Source of the DNA: JAOUEA01 sp963825685
GTDB taxonomy: Bacteria; Actinomycetota; UBA4738; HRBIN12
DNA length: 64,000 nt
Direction: 5' to 3'
NCBI GenBank assembly: GCA_963825685.1
Contig: CAWGUD010000027.1
Location: 1 to 64,000 of the forward strand
The notes under the pieces are model-generated. The model searched no databases. It was given only the letters and a program-made list of their open reading frames with translations, and had not been told where the DNA came from. This document shows, piece after piece, positions 49,701-60,394 of this stretch; within the stretch, counting starts at the first letter, position 1; every line of letters starts with the position of its first letter. The position numbers and the translations under genes are program-made.

Positions 49701-51482
49701 TTGGTCACCACCACCGATTGGCGACGTCGGCTGACCGTGCCGACCATCAGCGACGTCGCATGGAGCAGGGCCGCCCCACATCGGCTCGCCATCGTCTCGA
49801 CGGAGAGTGGCGTCTCGCAGGCGTGGTCGTGGGATCTCGCCGAGGGCGTGCGCCGACAGGCGTCCGCCGAGGGCGTCGGCGCCGAGGAAGCGCACATCAC
49901 CCCCGACGGCTCGGGCATCGTCTGGTGGCTCGATCCGCAGGGCGACGAGCGAGGGCGGTGGATGGTCACGCCCTTCGCAGGTGGAGATCCGAGACCGCTC
50001 TTCCCCGGCTTGCCCGACATGTGGATGTCGGGACTCTCCCTGGTCGGCGACTCGGTCGCCGCAGGCTTCTCCGACGACGACGGCTACACGATCGTCGTGC
50101 GCCACGGGTCAGAGCCGAGCCGGGAGATCTACCGCAACGAGCAGCCGGCAGGAGCGGGGCAGGATTGGCCGCAGGGACCCGGCGGTCTGTCGGCGGACAC
50201 CTCGCTCGTCGCGATCTGGCACACCGAGGGCTCGAACATCGAGAACCCCGCGGTGCGCGTCCTCGACGCGCGCACGGGCGACCCGGTCGGCGAGGTCGCC
50301 GACGAGGGGATGGCCACCGTCGCGGCCGGGTGGTCTCCGGTGCCGGGCGACGAGCGCCTCGTGGTGCTCCGCGAGATCGGCGGATTCACGCGGCCCTACA
50401 TGTGGTCGCCTCGCGACGGATCCCCGCGAGAGATCGCGTTGGATCTCCCGGGCACGGTGACGCTCGCGGATTGGTTCCCCGACGGCGAGGCGCTGCTGGT
50501 GCACCGCGACCACGACGCCACGCACAGCCTCGTACGGATCGACCTGGGTGGCGGCGCGTTCACCGCGGTCGTCGAGCCCGGCGGCACGATCGGTGGAGCA
50601 GGCGTCCGCCCGAACGACGACGTGTGGTTCCGTCACGAGGACGGCGTGCGTCCCCCGGCCTGGCGTGACGCGACCACCGGCGCGCAGGTGTTGCTCATCA
50701 CCGACCCGCCTCCACCCGGGCGCCCGTGGGAGCCGATGTGGTTCGACAACCCTGCCGGCCAGCCGATCCAGGCGTGGTTCATGCGACCCGACGGCGAGCC
50801 CCCCTTCCCGACCGTGGTCTCGGTGCACGGCGGACCGAACTACCACAACACCGATGCGTTCGAGCCCCGGCGCCAGGCCTTCGCCGACGAGGGCTACGCC
50901 GTCATGCTCGTGAACTACCGAGGGTCGACCGGGTACGGCCGAGAGTTCCGCCAGGCGCTGTACGGCGACGTCGGGTTCCCCGAGTCCGAGGACATCAACG
51001 CCGGCCTCGACCATGCGATCGAGGCGGGGCTGGTCGATCCCGGGCACGTGTTCCTCGAAGGATGGTCATGGGGCGGCTACCTCGCGACCCTCAACGCCGG
51101 GCTGCACCCCGAGCGATGGCGCGGGGTCATCGCCGGTATCCCCGTGGGCGACTCGGTGGCGGCGCACTACGAGAGCGCGCCCGCTCTCCAGGCCTGGGAC
51201 GTCGCGGTGATGGGCGGCACGCCGATGGAGGTGCCCGAGCTCTTCCACGAACGCAACCCGATGACCTACGTGGACCGCGTGCGGGCCCCGATGCTGCTGA
51301 TCGCCGGTGAGCACGACAGCCGGTGTCCGCTCGGACAGGTGATGACGTACGCGCATGCCCTGCGGGTGCGGGGCCGGGAGGTCGACGTGCACCTGTATCC
51401 CGGTGGACACCACGCGAACGATGTCGACGAGCAGATCCGCCACGTCGAGCTGATGCTCGACTTCATGCGCCGGCACTCGTGA
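49701..51482 (+). CDS. S9 family serine peptidase
   Basis: This 593-residue prolyl-oligopeptidase-type protein has a beta-propeller N-terminus (TISDVAWSRAAPHRLAIV, HITPDGSGIVWWLDPQGDER) and a hydrolase domain with VVSVHGGPNYHNTD, the nucleophile EGWSWGGYLATLNAG, Asp in IAGEHDSRCPLGQ and His in YPGGHHANDV. TTG at 49701 is taken as the start because AGGAG lies five bases before it. It is intact, unlike the first S9 gene. Its 3' end overlaps the convergent YihY gene by 20 bases. Confidence 0.87.
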   Translation: MVTTTDWRRRLTVPTISDVAWSRAAPHRLAIVSTESGVSQAWSWDLAEGVRRQASAEGVGAEEAHITPDGSGIVWWLDPQGDERGRWMVTPFAGGDPRPLFPGLPDMWMSGLSLVGDSVAAGFSDDDGYTIVVRHGSEPSREIYRNEQPAGAGQDWPQGPGGLSADTSLVAIWHTEGSNIENPAVRVLDARTGDPVGEVADEGMATVAAGWSPVPGDERLVVLREIGGFTRPYMWSPRDGSPREIALDLPGTVTLADWFPDGEALLVHRDHDATHSLVRIDLGGGAFTAVVEPGGTIGGAGVRPNDDVWFRHEDGVRPPAWRDATTGAQVLLITDPPPPGRPWEPMWFDNPAGQPIQAWFMRPDGEPPFPTVVSVHGGPNYHNTDAFEPRRQAFADEGYAVMLVNYRGSTGYGREFRQALYGDVGFPESEDINAGLDHAIEAGLVDPGHVFLEGWSWGGYLATLNAGLHPERWRGVIAGIPVGDSVAAHYESAPALQAWDVAVMGGTPMEVPELFHERNPMTYVDRVRAPMLLIAGEHDSRCPLGQVMTYAHALRVRGREVDVHLYPGGHHANDVDEQIRHVELMLDFMRRHS

Positions 51483-52278
51483 CGGCCGGCTCGTCTCGGC
51501 GCCTGAGCAGATCCGTGATCTCGGCGGCGAGCAGGAACAGCCACATGGCGATGTAGATGAACGCGAGCAGCCCGAAGATCGCCCCGATCGTGCCGTAGAG
51601 CGCCGTACTCCGGGTGACGACGCCCGCGACGTAGACGGCTCCGAACCGCTCGAGCACGAGGAACCCGACCGTGAACACCGCGGCGCCCGGCAGGTGCTCG
51701 CGGATCGTGGGCCCCGGTGACGGTGTGAGCAGCCGGTAGACGAGCGCCCAGGTGCCGGCGCCGAACGCGCCCAACGCGATGAACGCGGCGAGCTCGACGG
51801 TCACCCCGACCACGCCTTCGAGCCGCAGTCCCGTCACCCACGCCGCGGCGGTCGCGAACGCGACGAGCAGCACCACGACCGGCACGCCGATCACGGCGCC
51901 GCTCAGCCGCCCGACGACGAGCCCTGTCATGCGCGAGCCGAAGATCACGCCGAGGGCGTGCCTCACCCGGGCGACGAACCCCGACGCCGCGTAGATGATG
52001 CCGAGGAGCCCCACCACGCCGGTGCCGATCTGCGATGCGGTCGTGAGCTCGAGCTGGGTCGAGACCACCTCGTCGAACCCGGGGAGCAGATCCCCGACCG
52101 CGTCGATCAGGTCCTGTTGGACCGATTCCGCTTGCTGTTGGAACACGATGCCCACGACCGAGATGAGCAGCAACAGCAGCGGGGGGAGCGAGAGGAACGC
52201 ACCGTAGGTCAGCGAGCCGGCTTCCACGCCCAGCTGATCGCGCTGCACCCGGTCGGTGAGCTCGAGCGCGGGCCGCAC
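51463..52278 (-). CDS. YihY/BrkB family inner-membrane protein
   Basis: This 271-residue integral membrane protein of the YihY (UPF0761) family has about six helices, including LTYGAFLSLPPLLLLLISVV with the following GIVF, VVGLLGIIYAASGFVARV and LYGTIGAIFGLLAFIYIAMW, the last being the family signature. The function is not established. The GTG at 52278 is the only start codon in the open frame, although coding-like sequence continues upstream toward the PPOX gene, so the N-terminus may be longer or the start unusual. Confidence 0.83.
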   Translation of the reverse strand: MRPALELTDRVQRDQLGVEAGSLTYGAFLSLPPLLLLLISVVGIVFQQQAESVQQDLIDAVGDLLPGFDEVVSTQLELTTASQIGTGVVGLLGIIYAASGFVARVRHALGVIFGSRMTGLVVGRLSGAVIGVPVVVLLVAFATAAAWVTGLRLEGVVGVTVELAAFIALGAFGAGTWALVYRLLTPSPGPTIREHLPGAAVFTVGFLVLERFGAVYVAGVVTRSTALYGTIGAIFGLLAFIYIAMWLFLLAAEITDLLRRRDEPAVTSAGA

Positions 52279-52357
52279 GACCAGGCGCGCGAGCCTGGTG
52301 TCGCCAGCTGCCAGGGCATCGGCCCTGGCGCGGACGCGCTCGGCGAACGACCGGTGC

Positions 52358-52783
52358 TCAGTCGTCGAGACCCCAGCTCACGACGCGATCGACCCGCACC
52401 TCCACGATCACCGACGAGCCTTCCTCGATCGGGGCCTCGGACTCGTACTGCGGGAACTTCTCGTAGAGCAGGGCACGATCTCGCTCGAACTCGAAGCCGG
52501 CGCCGAGCACGTACGCCTCCCCGTGGGCGATCACCTGCTTCAGCTGCGACCAGTCCTCGTGGTACTCGTCGAAGCTGATCGCGACGTCGGGGTTCGCGCC
52601 GATGTTGCGGACCTTCTGCGTATCTGCCTCGCTCGCGAACACGAGCCGGTCGAGATCAAGCACGGTCGAGATGGGCACGACGTGCGGGCGGCCGTCGGGG
52701 TAGGTCGTCGCGAGCGCACACGTGCGGGCACCTGCGACGAACGCCGCCTCCAGGCCGGAGAACACCGGGTCGTCGATCGTCAT
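52358..52783 (-). CDS. pyridoxamine-5'-phosphate-oxidase-fold protein
   Basis: This 141-residue split-barrel flavin or F420-binding protein has ARTCALATTYPDGRPHVVPI, LVFASEADTQKVRNIGANPD and VIAHGEAYVLGAG. Such small PPOX-class proteins reduce or bind flavin, heme or F420; which one cannot be told. The ATG at 52783 follows the acetyl-CoA synthetase stop by ten bases, so it is probably co-transcribed with it. Confidence 0.8.
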   Translation of the reverse strand: MTIDDPVFSGLEAAFVAGARTCALATTYPDGRPHVVPISTVLDLDRLVFASEADTQKVRNIGANPDVAISFDEYHEDWSQLKQVIAHGEAYVLGAGFEFERDRALLYEKFPQYESEAPIEEGSSVIVEVRVDRVVSWGLDD

Positions 52784-52793
52784 CGCCGGTCGT

Positions 52794-54749
<1,956 letters not shown>

Positions 54750-54947
54750 CGATCCTCCAGGGTGCGCGGGGACGCCTCGGCGGGCGAGCCAGCATCGTAC
54801 GCGCGCGGCCCCGGCCGTGCGAGCCCGGATCGGCCCGCCGGTCGCAGAGGTTCCCGACCCGTGGATGTGCTTGCACAGAGCGGTTCCCGGGGTGACCATC
54901 GGGCGCGAGGTTGCCCAGGGGCTGCCTCGGGTGAAAGGAGGCAGGCG

Positions 54948-55121
54948 ATGGCCGACGAAGGCTATTGCATGAAGTGCCGGGCGAAGCGGGAGTTCGAGGG
55001 GCAGGTCGTGACCTTGAAGAACGGCCGTCCGGCCGCCCAGGGCACGTGTCCGGTCTGCGGCACGAAGCTCACCAAGATCCTCGGCATGGATGCCGCGAAG
55101 GCACGCGGCTGGTCCGCCTGA
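54948..55121 (+). CDS. DUF5679 zinc-ribbon protein
   Basis: This 57-residue protein has two CxxC knuckles, YCMKCRAKREF and GTCPVCGTKLTKI, matching DUF5679. It may bind nucleic acid or a protein partner. An AAAGGAGG ribosome site seven bases before the ATG fixes the start. It is too short to be confident of function. It lies divergently from acs. Confidence 0.8.
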   Translation: MADEGYCMKCRAKREFEGQVVTLKNGRPAAQGTCPVCGTKLTKILGMDAAKARGWSA

Positions 55122-55142
55122 CCCACGGCTGGCCTCGGCCGG

Positions 55143-55616
55143 TCAGTTCAGACGGGACAGGAGTTGGTCGGGGGCGATCAGCGTCGGCCCCGAGGTGACG
55201 CCCCGGTGGCGGGCCGCGAGGTCCGCCACCGTCGTCTCCTGGAAGACCTGCTGCACCGCGCGGGCGACGTCGGCCCAGAACCCTTGCAGCCCACAGCGTG
55301 AGTCCGCGAAACAGGTGTGATCGCTCGGCTCGAGGCAGAACATCGGGAAGATCTGCCCTTCGATCGCGTCGGCGATCTCGGCCATCGTGATCTCGGCCGG
55401 ATCGCGCGCGAGCCGGCAGCCACCGCCCGCCCCCCGGAAGCTCTCCACCAGGCCGGCCTTCGACAGGGCGCCGAGCTGCTGTTCCAGGAACCGCACCGGG
55501 ATCTGCTGACGTTCCGCGATCTCCCGGGCGGGCACCAACACCCCTTCGTCGCGCCGTTGCGCGAGCTCGATCATCGCGCGCATCGCGTATTCCAGCTTCT
55601 GCGAGACCTTCAGCAC
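55143..55616 (-). CDS. Rrf2/IscR-family transcriptional regulator
   Basis: This 157-residue winged-helix regulator begins LKVSQKLEYAMRAMIELAQR, with recognition segment IPVRFLEQQLGALSKAGLVE and the RGAGGGCRLAR wing. Three cysteines (Cys94, 102, 108) are spaced like the Fe-S ligands of IscR (92, 98, 104), so it may sense iron-sulfur status, redox or sulfur. The start is GTG with a perfect AAGGAGG site. Its targets are unknown; a sulfur-relay operon lies 4 kb away. Confidence 0.85.
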   Translation of the reverse strand: MLKVSQKLEYAMRAMIELAQRRDEGVLVPAREIAERQQIPVRFLEQQLGALSKAGLVESFRGAGGGCRLARDPAEITMAEIADAIEGQIFPMFCLEPSDHTCFADSRCGLQGFWADVARAVQQVFQETTVADLAARHRGVTSGPTLIAPDQLLSRLN

Positions 55617-55779
55617 GGCGCAACCTCCTTACGCCAGCGTATGGGGGGCCCCAGAGGCCGTCAACGAGCGATCGCCCGGATGAGCCTCGATTCCCACTTC
55701 CGGGTATCAATCTGTGTGTGCGGCATCCGATACGCACCGTAGGGGATCCAGACGTCCCCCGATAGGAGGACACGGCGCC

Positions 55780-56211
55780 ATGCGGCGCGTACTGGTCATC
55801 GACGACGAGCCTGACGTCAGGCTCCTGTACCGCGTGAACCTGCGCCATGCGGGATACGAGGTGCTCGAGGCCGACGACGGCGAACGAGGCATCGAGGTCG
55901 CGCTGGAACACCGGCCCGACGCGGTCGTGCTCGATCTGATGATGCCCCGCGCCGACGGGTTCGAGGTGCTGCGGGTCCTGCGCTCCCATCCCGACGCCGG
56001 CGAGGTGCCAGTGCTCGTGCTCACGGCCGACACTCGAAGCAGCGATCACCGACTCTGCTACGAGCTCGGCGCCGACGACGTGATCACGAAGCCGTTCGTG
56101 CCCGAGGACCTCACCCAGGGCATCAGCAGGATCCTCGACGCGAGCCTCGAGGATCGGATCGCGCGGCGATCGGAGGCGGCCGACGCTGCCGACGAGGCCT
56201 CGCGCGGCTGA
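55780..56211 (+). CDS. single-domain response regulator (CheY-like receiver)
   Basis: This 143-residue receiver domain has VLVIDDEPDVR, phospho-acceptor Asp52 in AVVLDLMMPRADG and Lys104 in DDVITKPFVPED. There is no output domain; the acidic C-terminal tail is short. An ATAGGAGGACACGG ribosome site precedes the ATG. The hybrid-like GAF-GAF-PAS histidine kinase at 57263 is the nearest partner, separated by two minus-strand genes. Confidence 0.92.
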   Translation: MRRVLVIDDEPDVRLLYRVNLRHAGYEVLEADDGERGIEVALEHRPDAVVLDLMMPRADGFEVLRVLRSHPDAGEVPVLVLTADTRSSDHRLCYELGADDVITKPFVPEDLTQGISRILDASLEDRIARRSEAADAADEASRG

Positions 56212-56221
56212 GTCGACCGCG

Positions 56222-56767
56222 CTAGACGACGGGATTCGCCTCGGCGTAGTCGGTCCCGAGCAGCACCACGAGCTGCGTCTTCGGGGCGACGTCGGAACCG
56301 AGCGCCGCGCTGAGCGGCTTGACCTCGGCCTCGACACCCTTGAGGAACCGTGCGGCCAGGTGATCGGCGTCGACCTCGTTCTGCTCCGCGTCGTCGCCCG
56401 TGCGGAAGTAGACGATCGTCGTCGTGACCGGCTTCTGGGCCGCGTCGGCCGCCGGGAGCGCCGCGACGTACCCCTTGCCCTCCAAGAAGTCCTCGACCTG
56501 CGACGCCAGCCCGACCTCGCTCGTGCCGTTGAGGACCTGGATCATCACGCCGTCGACCTGAGGCACGAGCTCCGGTGCGGCGCTCTCGCTCGCCGAAGGT
56601 GACGCCGAGCTGGACGGCGACACCGATCCAGAGTCCGTCGGTTCCACGACCTCGGTGCCGCCGCCGGCGAGCACGACGTCGTCATCACCGAATCCGTTGA
56701 GGATGATGGCGACGCCACCCACGACGAGGGCGACGAGCACGGCCAGACGCGCAGGGCTCAGATTCAC
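56222..56767 (-). CDS. LytR C-terminal-domain membrane protein
   Basis: This 181-residue protein has one N-terminal helix (LAVLVALVVGGVAIILNGFG), a Ser/Pro-rich linker and a LytR_C domain: VMIQVLNGTSEVGLASQVED and FLEGKGYVAALPAADAAQK. Such domains occur in cell-wall proteins linked to LytR-CpsA-Psr enzymes. The GTG at 56767 is chosen because a TAGGAT box ends seven bases upstream; the ATG at 56776 lies inside that box. Confidence 0.8.
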   Translation of the reverse strand: MNLSPARLAVLVALVVGGVAIILNGFGDDDVVLAGGGTEVVEPTDSGSVSPSSSASPSASESAAPELVPQVDGVMIQVLNGTSEVGLASQVEDFLEGKGYVAALPAADAAQKPVTTTIVYFRTGDDAEQNEVDADHLAARFLKGVEAEVKPLSAALGSDVAPKTQLVVLLGTDYAEANPVV

Positions 56768-56806
56768 GCGGCCCATCCTACCCCAGCGACCGGACCCCGC
56801 CCCGAT

Positions 56807-57082
56807 CTAGAGCCGGACGCCGAGCTGTCCGGCGACCCGCCGCCGACGCCGCACGTCGCGGACCCTGAGGAGGCGGCGAACCAGCATCGGGTCGTACGCC
56901 AGGGCCTCCGGCCGCTCGAGCACGCGGTTGAGCAACTGGTGATATCGGGCGGGCGAGAAGCCGAACCGCTCCCGGATCGCTCGTTCCTTCGGGATGTCGA
57001 GCTTCCAGCTCTCACGCTCGAAGTCGAGGAGTGCACGGGAACGCTCGTCGAGGGCGCCGGGGGTCGGGGGGGTCACATCCAT
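56807..57082 (-). CDS. DUF3263 protein
   Basis: This 91-residue protein matches DUF3263, an actinobacterial family: SRALLDFERESWKLDIPKER, IRERFGFSPARYHQLLNRVL and AYDPMLVRRLLRVRDVRRRR. The helix-turn-helix-like middle and basic end suggest DNA binding. In many actinobacteria this gene neighbours a LytR_C gene, as it does here, 40 bases apart. Confidence 0.85.
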   Translation of the reverse strand: MDVTPPTPGALDERSRALLDFERESWKLDIPKERAIRERFGFSPARYHQLLNRVLERPEALAYDPMLVRRLLRVRDVRRRRRVAGQLGVRL

Positions 57083-57262
57083 CACGCACGAGCGTATCCA
57101 CGGGCACCGACGGTTCAAGCACCCGCGCGTCTTCGGCCCGGCGGCCCGGGGTACAGCGCCCGGCCCGGACGGCCGACATCCTTGGAGAGGAGAACGTCGA
57201 GGTTCCGAGGTGGGAGCGTCCTGGTGGGAGGATGAACACCCGCACGACGGGAGACGACCGCG

Positions 57263-59464
57263 GTGGTGGAACGGGCGCGGACCGACGAGGTCCGAGGCGA
57301 GGCGAACGAGGGCACCGACCGTTTCCGGTCGGCCGCTCAGCTGAACATGCTGCACAGCCTCGCCGCGAAGCTGAGCGGGCTCGGCAGCGTCGAGGCGATC
57401 GGCGAAGCGATCACGGCCGAGCTGCGCACGATCGTCGAGTACCACAACTGCCGCGTCTACCTGCTGCAGCCCGACGGACGAACGCTCCTGCCGATCGCGT
57501 TCCGCGGCGAGTACTTCGCGGAGTACGAGGAGGAGACCCTCGAGGAGCTCGTGACCCAGGTGGGGGAAGGCATGACCGGCTGGGTCGCCGAGACCGGCCG
57601 CTCCCTGCTGACGCCCAACGCGCAGGAGGTCGAGTTCGCGGTCCAGATCGAGGGGACCGACGACATCGTGGAATCGATGCTGCTCGTGCCCACGAGGCTC
57701 GGGGACAGGGTCAACGGGGTGATCGTGCTCTCCAGCATCGGGTACGGGAGGTTCGACGAGCAGGACCAGCAGGTCGTGGAGGTGCTGGCACCCCACGCTG
57801 CTGCCGCGTTCGAGAACGCGACCCTGCTGGCGGCCGAGCGTGACGCGGCGCAGACCTCCGCGGCACTGCTGGAGCTCTCGCAGCGTCTCGTCGGCCGCCA
57901 CGCCGTCGGCGACATCTTCCAGGAAGCGATCGAGACGATCCCCTCGCTGGTGCCCTGCGCGGCGGTGTGCGCCTACGTCCGTGACGAGGAGAGCGGCAAC
58001 TTCCGCGTCGCGCGCCTGCACGTCGTGGAGCCCGGCCTCGCGCGGCCCAGAGCCGAGATCGCCGACGTGCCCGCCGAGGTGGCCGCCTCCTTCCTGTTCG
58101 CCGACCTCGAGCCGTTCTCGATCGACGTCGACGTGGTCGATCAGGTCCCTCGCGATCTCTGGGTCGTCACCGAGGCGCGCTCGGTCCTGGTCGCGCCCTT
58201 GCGGTGGGAACCGGACGGCTTCGGGGCGATCGTGATGATCGCCCGAGGGGCCGACGAGCGGTTCGACGAGCGGACGATCGGTCTCGCCCAGGGCATCGCG
58301 AACATCGCGTCGCTGGCGCTCGGGACCGCTCGCCGCCTCTCCGAGCTCGAGCGCTTCCACGAGCTCGTCGCGAGCCTCGACGCGGTGTTCTGGGAGGCCG
58401 ACGCCACCAGTCTGGCGTTCACGTTCCTGGGCGGACGGGTCGACGACATGCTGGGGCCGGGGGCATCGTCGTGGCCCGACGACGGGCGCGCGTGGGGTGG
58501 CCACGTCGCCGACGACGACCGAGCCGCGACCCTGGAGGCATGCCGGGCAACGATCGAGCGCGGCGAGGATCGCTCGCTCGAGTATCGGATCGCGAAATCT
58601 GACGGCAGCACCGTGTGGGTCCGTGACGTCGTGCACGTCGTGCGTGGCGCGCAGGGCCCCCGTGAGCTGCGTGGGCTGATGGTCGACATCACCGAGCGCA
58701 GGCGGGCGGAACAGGCGCTGCGCACGAGCGAGCGGAAGTACTCCGAGGCCTTCCGGCGCGAGCGGGAGGCGACGCAGCGCCTGCGGAGCCTCGACGAGAT
58801 GAAGAACACGTTCCTGGAGGCCGTCTCGCACGATCTCCGCACCCCCCTGACCTCGATCCTCGGATCGGCGTTGACCCTGGAGAGCTCGGGGCCGGACCTG
58901 GCCTCCGAGGATGCGCTCGACCTCGTCGGTCGGATCGCGGCGAACGCCCGGAAGCTGGAGCGCCTGCTCGGAGACCTGCTCGACCTCGACCGGCTCCAGC
59001 GCGGCATCATCGCTCCGCAACGCCGCCCGACCGATCTCGCGACCCTGGTCGCACGGGCGGTGGAGGAGAGCGACGATCCCAACGGTCACGACATCGTGAC
59101 CGAGGTCGCTCCCGGCACGTTCCTGCTCGATGCGGCGAAGGTGGAGCGGATCGTCGAGAACCTGCTGACGAACGCGCTGCGGCACACGCCGCCCGGCACG
59201 CGCGTGTGGGTCCGAGCCGCCCCGGCCGACGGCGGGGTGTCGATCACCGTGGAGGACGCCGGCCCCGGCGTGCCCGAGGATCTGCACGACGCGGTCTTCG
59301 AGCCCTTCCGCCAGGCCCCGGGCTCGTCGTCCGAGCATTCACCGGGCGTCGGGATCGGCCTCTCGCTGGTGCGTCGGTTCGCGGAGCTGCACGGCGGGCA
59401 GGCGTGGCTCGAGGCCCGCGAGGGCGGGGGTTCTTCGTTCCGGGTCTTCCTGTCGGAGGCGTGA
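57263..59464 (+). CDS. GAF-GAF-PAS sensor histidine kinase
   Basis: This 733-residue soluble kinase has a GAF domain at about 45-190, a second at about 205-355, a PAS domain at about 365-480, then a HisKA domain with the phospho-acceptor His523 in AVSHDLRTPLTSILG and an HATPase domain with VENLLTNALRHTPPG, VEDAGPGVPEDL and GVGIGLSLVRRF. No membrane segment is present. It probably senses a small cytoplasmic signal and phosphorylates a response regulator, for which the receiver at 55780 is a candidate. The start is GTG at 57263. Confidence 0.92.
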   Translation: MVERARTDEVRGEANEGTDRFRSAAQLNMLHSLAAKLSGLGSVEAIGEAITAELRTIVEYHNCRVYLLQPDGRTLLPIAFRGEYFAEYEEETLEELVTQVGEGMTGWVAETGRSLLTPNAQEVEFAVQIEGTDDIVESMLLVPTRLGDRVNGVIVLSSIGYGRFDEQDQQVVEVLAPHAAAAFENATLLAAERDAAQTSAALLELSQRLVGRHAVGDIFQEAIETIPSLVPCAAVCAYVRDEESGNFRVARLHVVEPGLARPRAEIADVPAEVAASFLFADLEPFSIDVDVVDQVPRDLWVVTEARSVLVAPLRWEPDGFGAIVMIARGADERFDERTIGLAQGIANIASLALGTARRLSELERFHELVASLDAVFWEADATSLAFTFLGGRVDDMLGPGASSWPDDGRAWGGHVADDDRAATLEACRATIERGEDRSLEYRIAKSDGSTVWVRDVVHVVRGAQGPRELRGLMVDITERRRAEQALRTSERKYSEAFRREREATQRLRSLDEMKNTFLEAVSHDLRTPLTSILGSALTLESSGPDLASEDALDLVGRIAANARKLERLLGDLLDLDRLQRGIIAPQRRPTDLATLVARAVEESDDPNGHDIVTEVAPGTFLLDAAKVERIVENLLTNALRHTPPGTRVWVRAAPADGGVSITVEDAGPGVPEDLHDAVFEPFRQAPGSSSEHSPGVGIGLSLVRRFAELHGGQAWLEAREGGGSSFRVFLSEA

Positions 59465-59481
59465 CCCACCGGCATCGATGA

Positions 59482-59518
59482 GCGCCGGGCGGCGGGGGGT
59501 ACAGCCGCCGCCCGGCGC
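59482..59518. terminator. 14-bp hairpin between convergent kinase and dsrE2 genes
   Basis: Arms 59482-59495 and 59505-59518 pair perfectly around a nine-base loop. It lies between the histidine kinase stop and the end of the sulfur operon and may serve both. Confidence 0.75.
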
Positions 59519-59577
59519 ACGCGCCGTCGAGGCTTCCAGGGGGGTGGTCGCGACGACGGCGCGGGTCCACACCCCGA

Positions 59578-60108
59578 TCAGATGAACAGCGTCACCGCGT
59601 CCTGCGCCTCGAGCAGGGCGGTCGTGGCGCCGGCAGGCTCCTCGATCCCGTCGATCAGGTCGTCCTTCGTGAGCCCGAGCAGATCCATCGTCATCTGGCA
59701 GGGCACGAGGTGCACCCCGAGATCGCGGGCGACCTCGAGCAGCTCGTCGGGCGATGCGACGTGGTGCTCCTCGGCGAGCTTCTTCATCATCGCGGGCCCG
59801 GCGCCGACGAAGTTCATCTTGCCGAGCTTCAGGTGCTCGGTGCCGCCGCGATTCATCATCGACATCATCTTCTGCATCCAGTTGTCGCCGGTGATGTGCA
59901 CCTCGTTGCGCACCAGCGGGAACAGACCCCAGAAGGTGAAGAAGATCGTGGTCTCCATGCCCATGGCCGCGCCGGTCGTGCCGAGGATGAAGGTCGGCCA
60001 GATCTTGTCGAGGTCGCCCGACCAGGCCATGATCACGAGCTTCTTGTGCGGAACGTGCTCGAGCTGCGCCGGCGCGGGCGCTTCGAGCGTGGCTTCCATC
60101 GCCGTCAT
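59578..60108 (-). CDS. DsrE-family protein (DsrE2-like)
   Basis: This 176-residue protein has KKLVIMAWSGDLDKIWPTFI, MGMETTIFFTFWGLFPLV and a single conserved Cys in HLVPCQMTMDLLGL, the pattern of DsrE2-type sulfur carriers. The hydrophobic middle suggests membrane association. It is the last gene of the sulfur operon, starting six bases after tusA. Confidence 0.82.
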   Translation of the reverse strand: MTAMEATLEAPAPAQLEHVPHKKLVIMAWSGDLDKIWPTFILGTTGAAMGMETTIFFTFWGLFPLVRNEVHITGDNWMQKMMSMMNRGGTEHLKLGKMNFVGAGPAMMKKLAEEHHVASPDELLEVARDLGVHLVPCQMTMDLLGLTKDDLIDGIEEPAGATTALLEAQDAVTLFI

Positions 60109-60113
60109 CGGAC

Positions 60114-60350
60114 TCACCCCTTCTTCCTGATCACGAAGCGGTAGACGCCGCCGTCCTCGCTCTGCTCGACCAACTCGTGGCCCGTCGACGTGCACCAGGC
60201 GTTGAAGTCGGGAACGGCGCCGGGGTCGGTGGCGAGGGACTCGATCAGCTCGCCGGGCTGCAGGTCACGGATCGCCTGGGCGGTCTTCGCGATCGGCAGT
60301 GGGCAGGAGAGCCCCTTCAGGTCCAGGGTCTTGGTGATCGTCTCGTCCAT
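60114..60350 (-). CDS. TusA-like sulfur carrier
   Basis: This 78-residue TusA-fold protein has the sulfur-binding motif LKGLSCPLPIAKTAQAI (CPxP) and ends ELVEQSEDGGVYRFVIRKKG. It hands persulfide sulfur between partners. It follows the SQR-like gene and immediately precedes dsrE2. It is one of two TusA copies in this operon. Confidence 0.88.
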   Translation of the reverse strand: MDETITKTLDLKGLSCPLPIAKTAQAIRDLQPGELIESLATDPGAVPDFNAWCTSTGHELVEQSEDGGVYRFVIRKKG

Positions 60351-60394
60351 CGAACTCACTCCTTCGTCGGCTATCGCTTCGCTGCTTGAGCCGC

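Noticed and set aside
56807..59338. 843-codon minus-strand open frame
   Set aside because: Only its last 91 codons are real (DUF3263); the rest is antisense to the histidine kinase.
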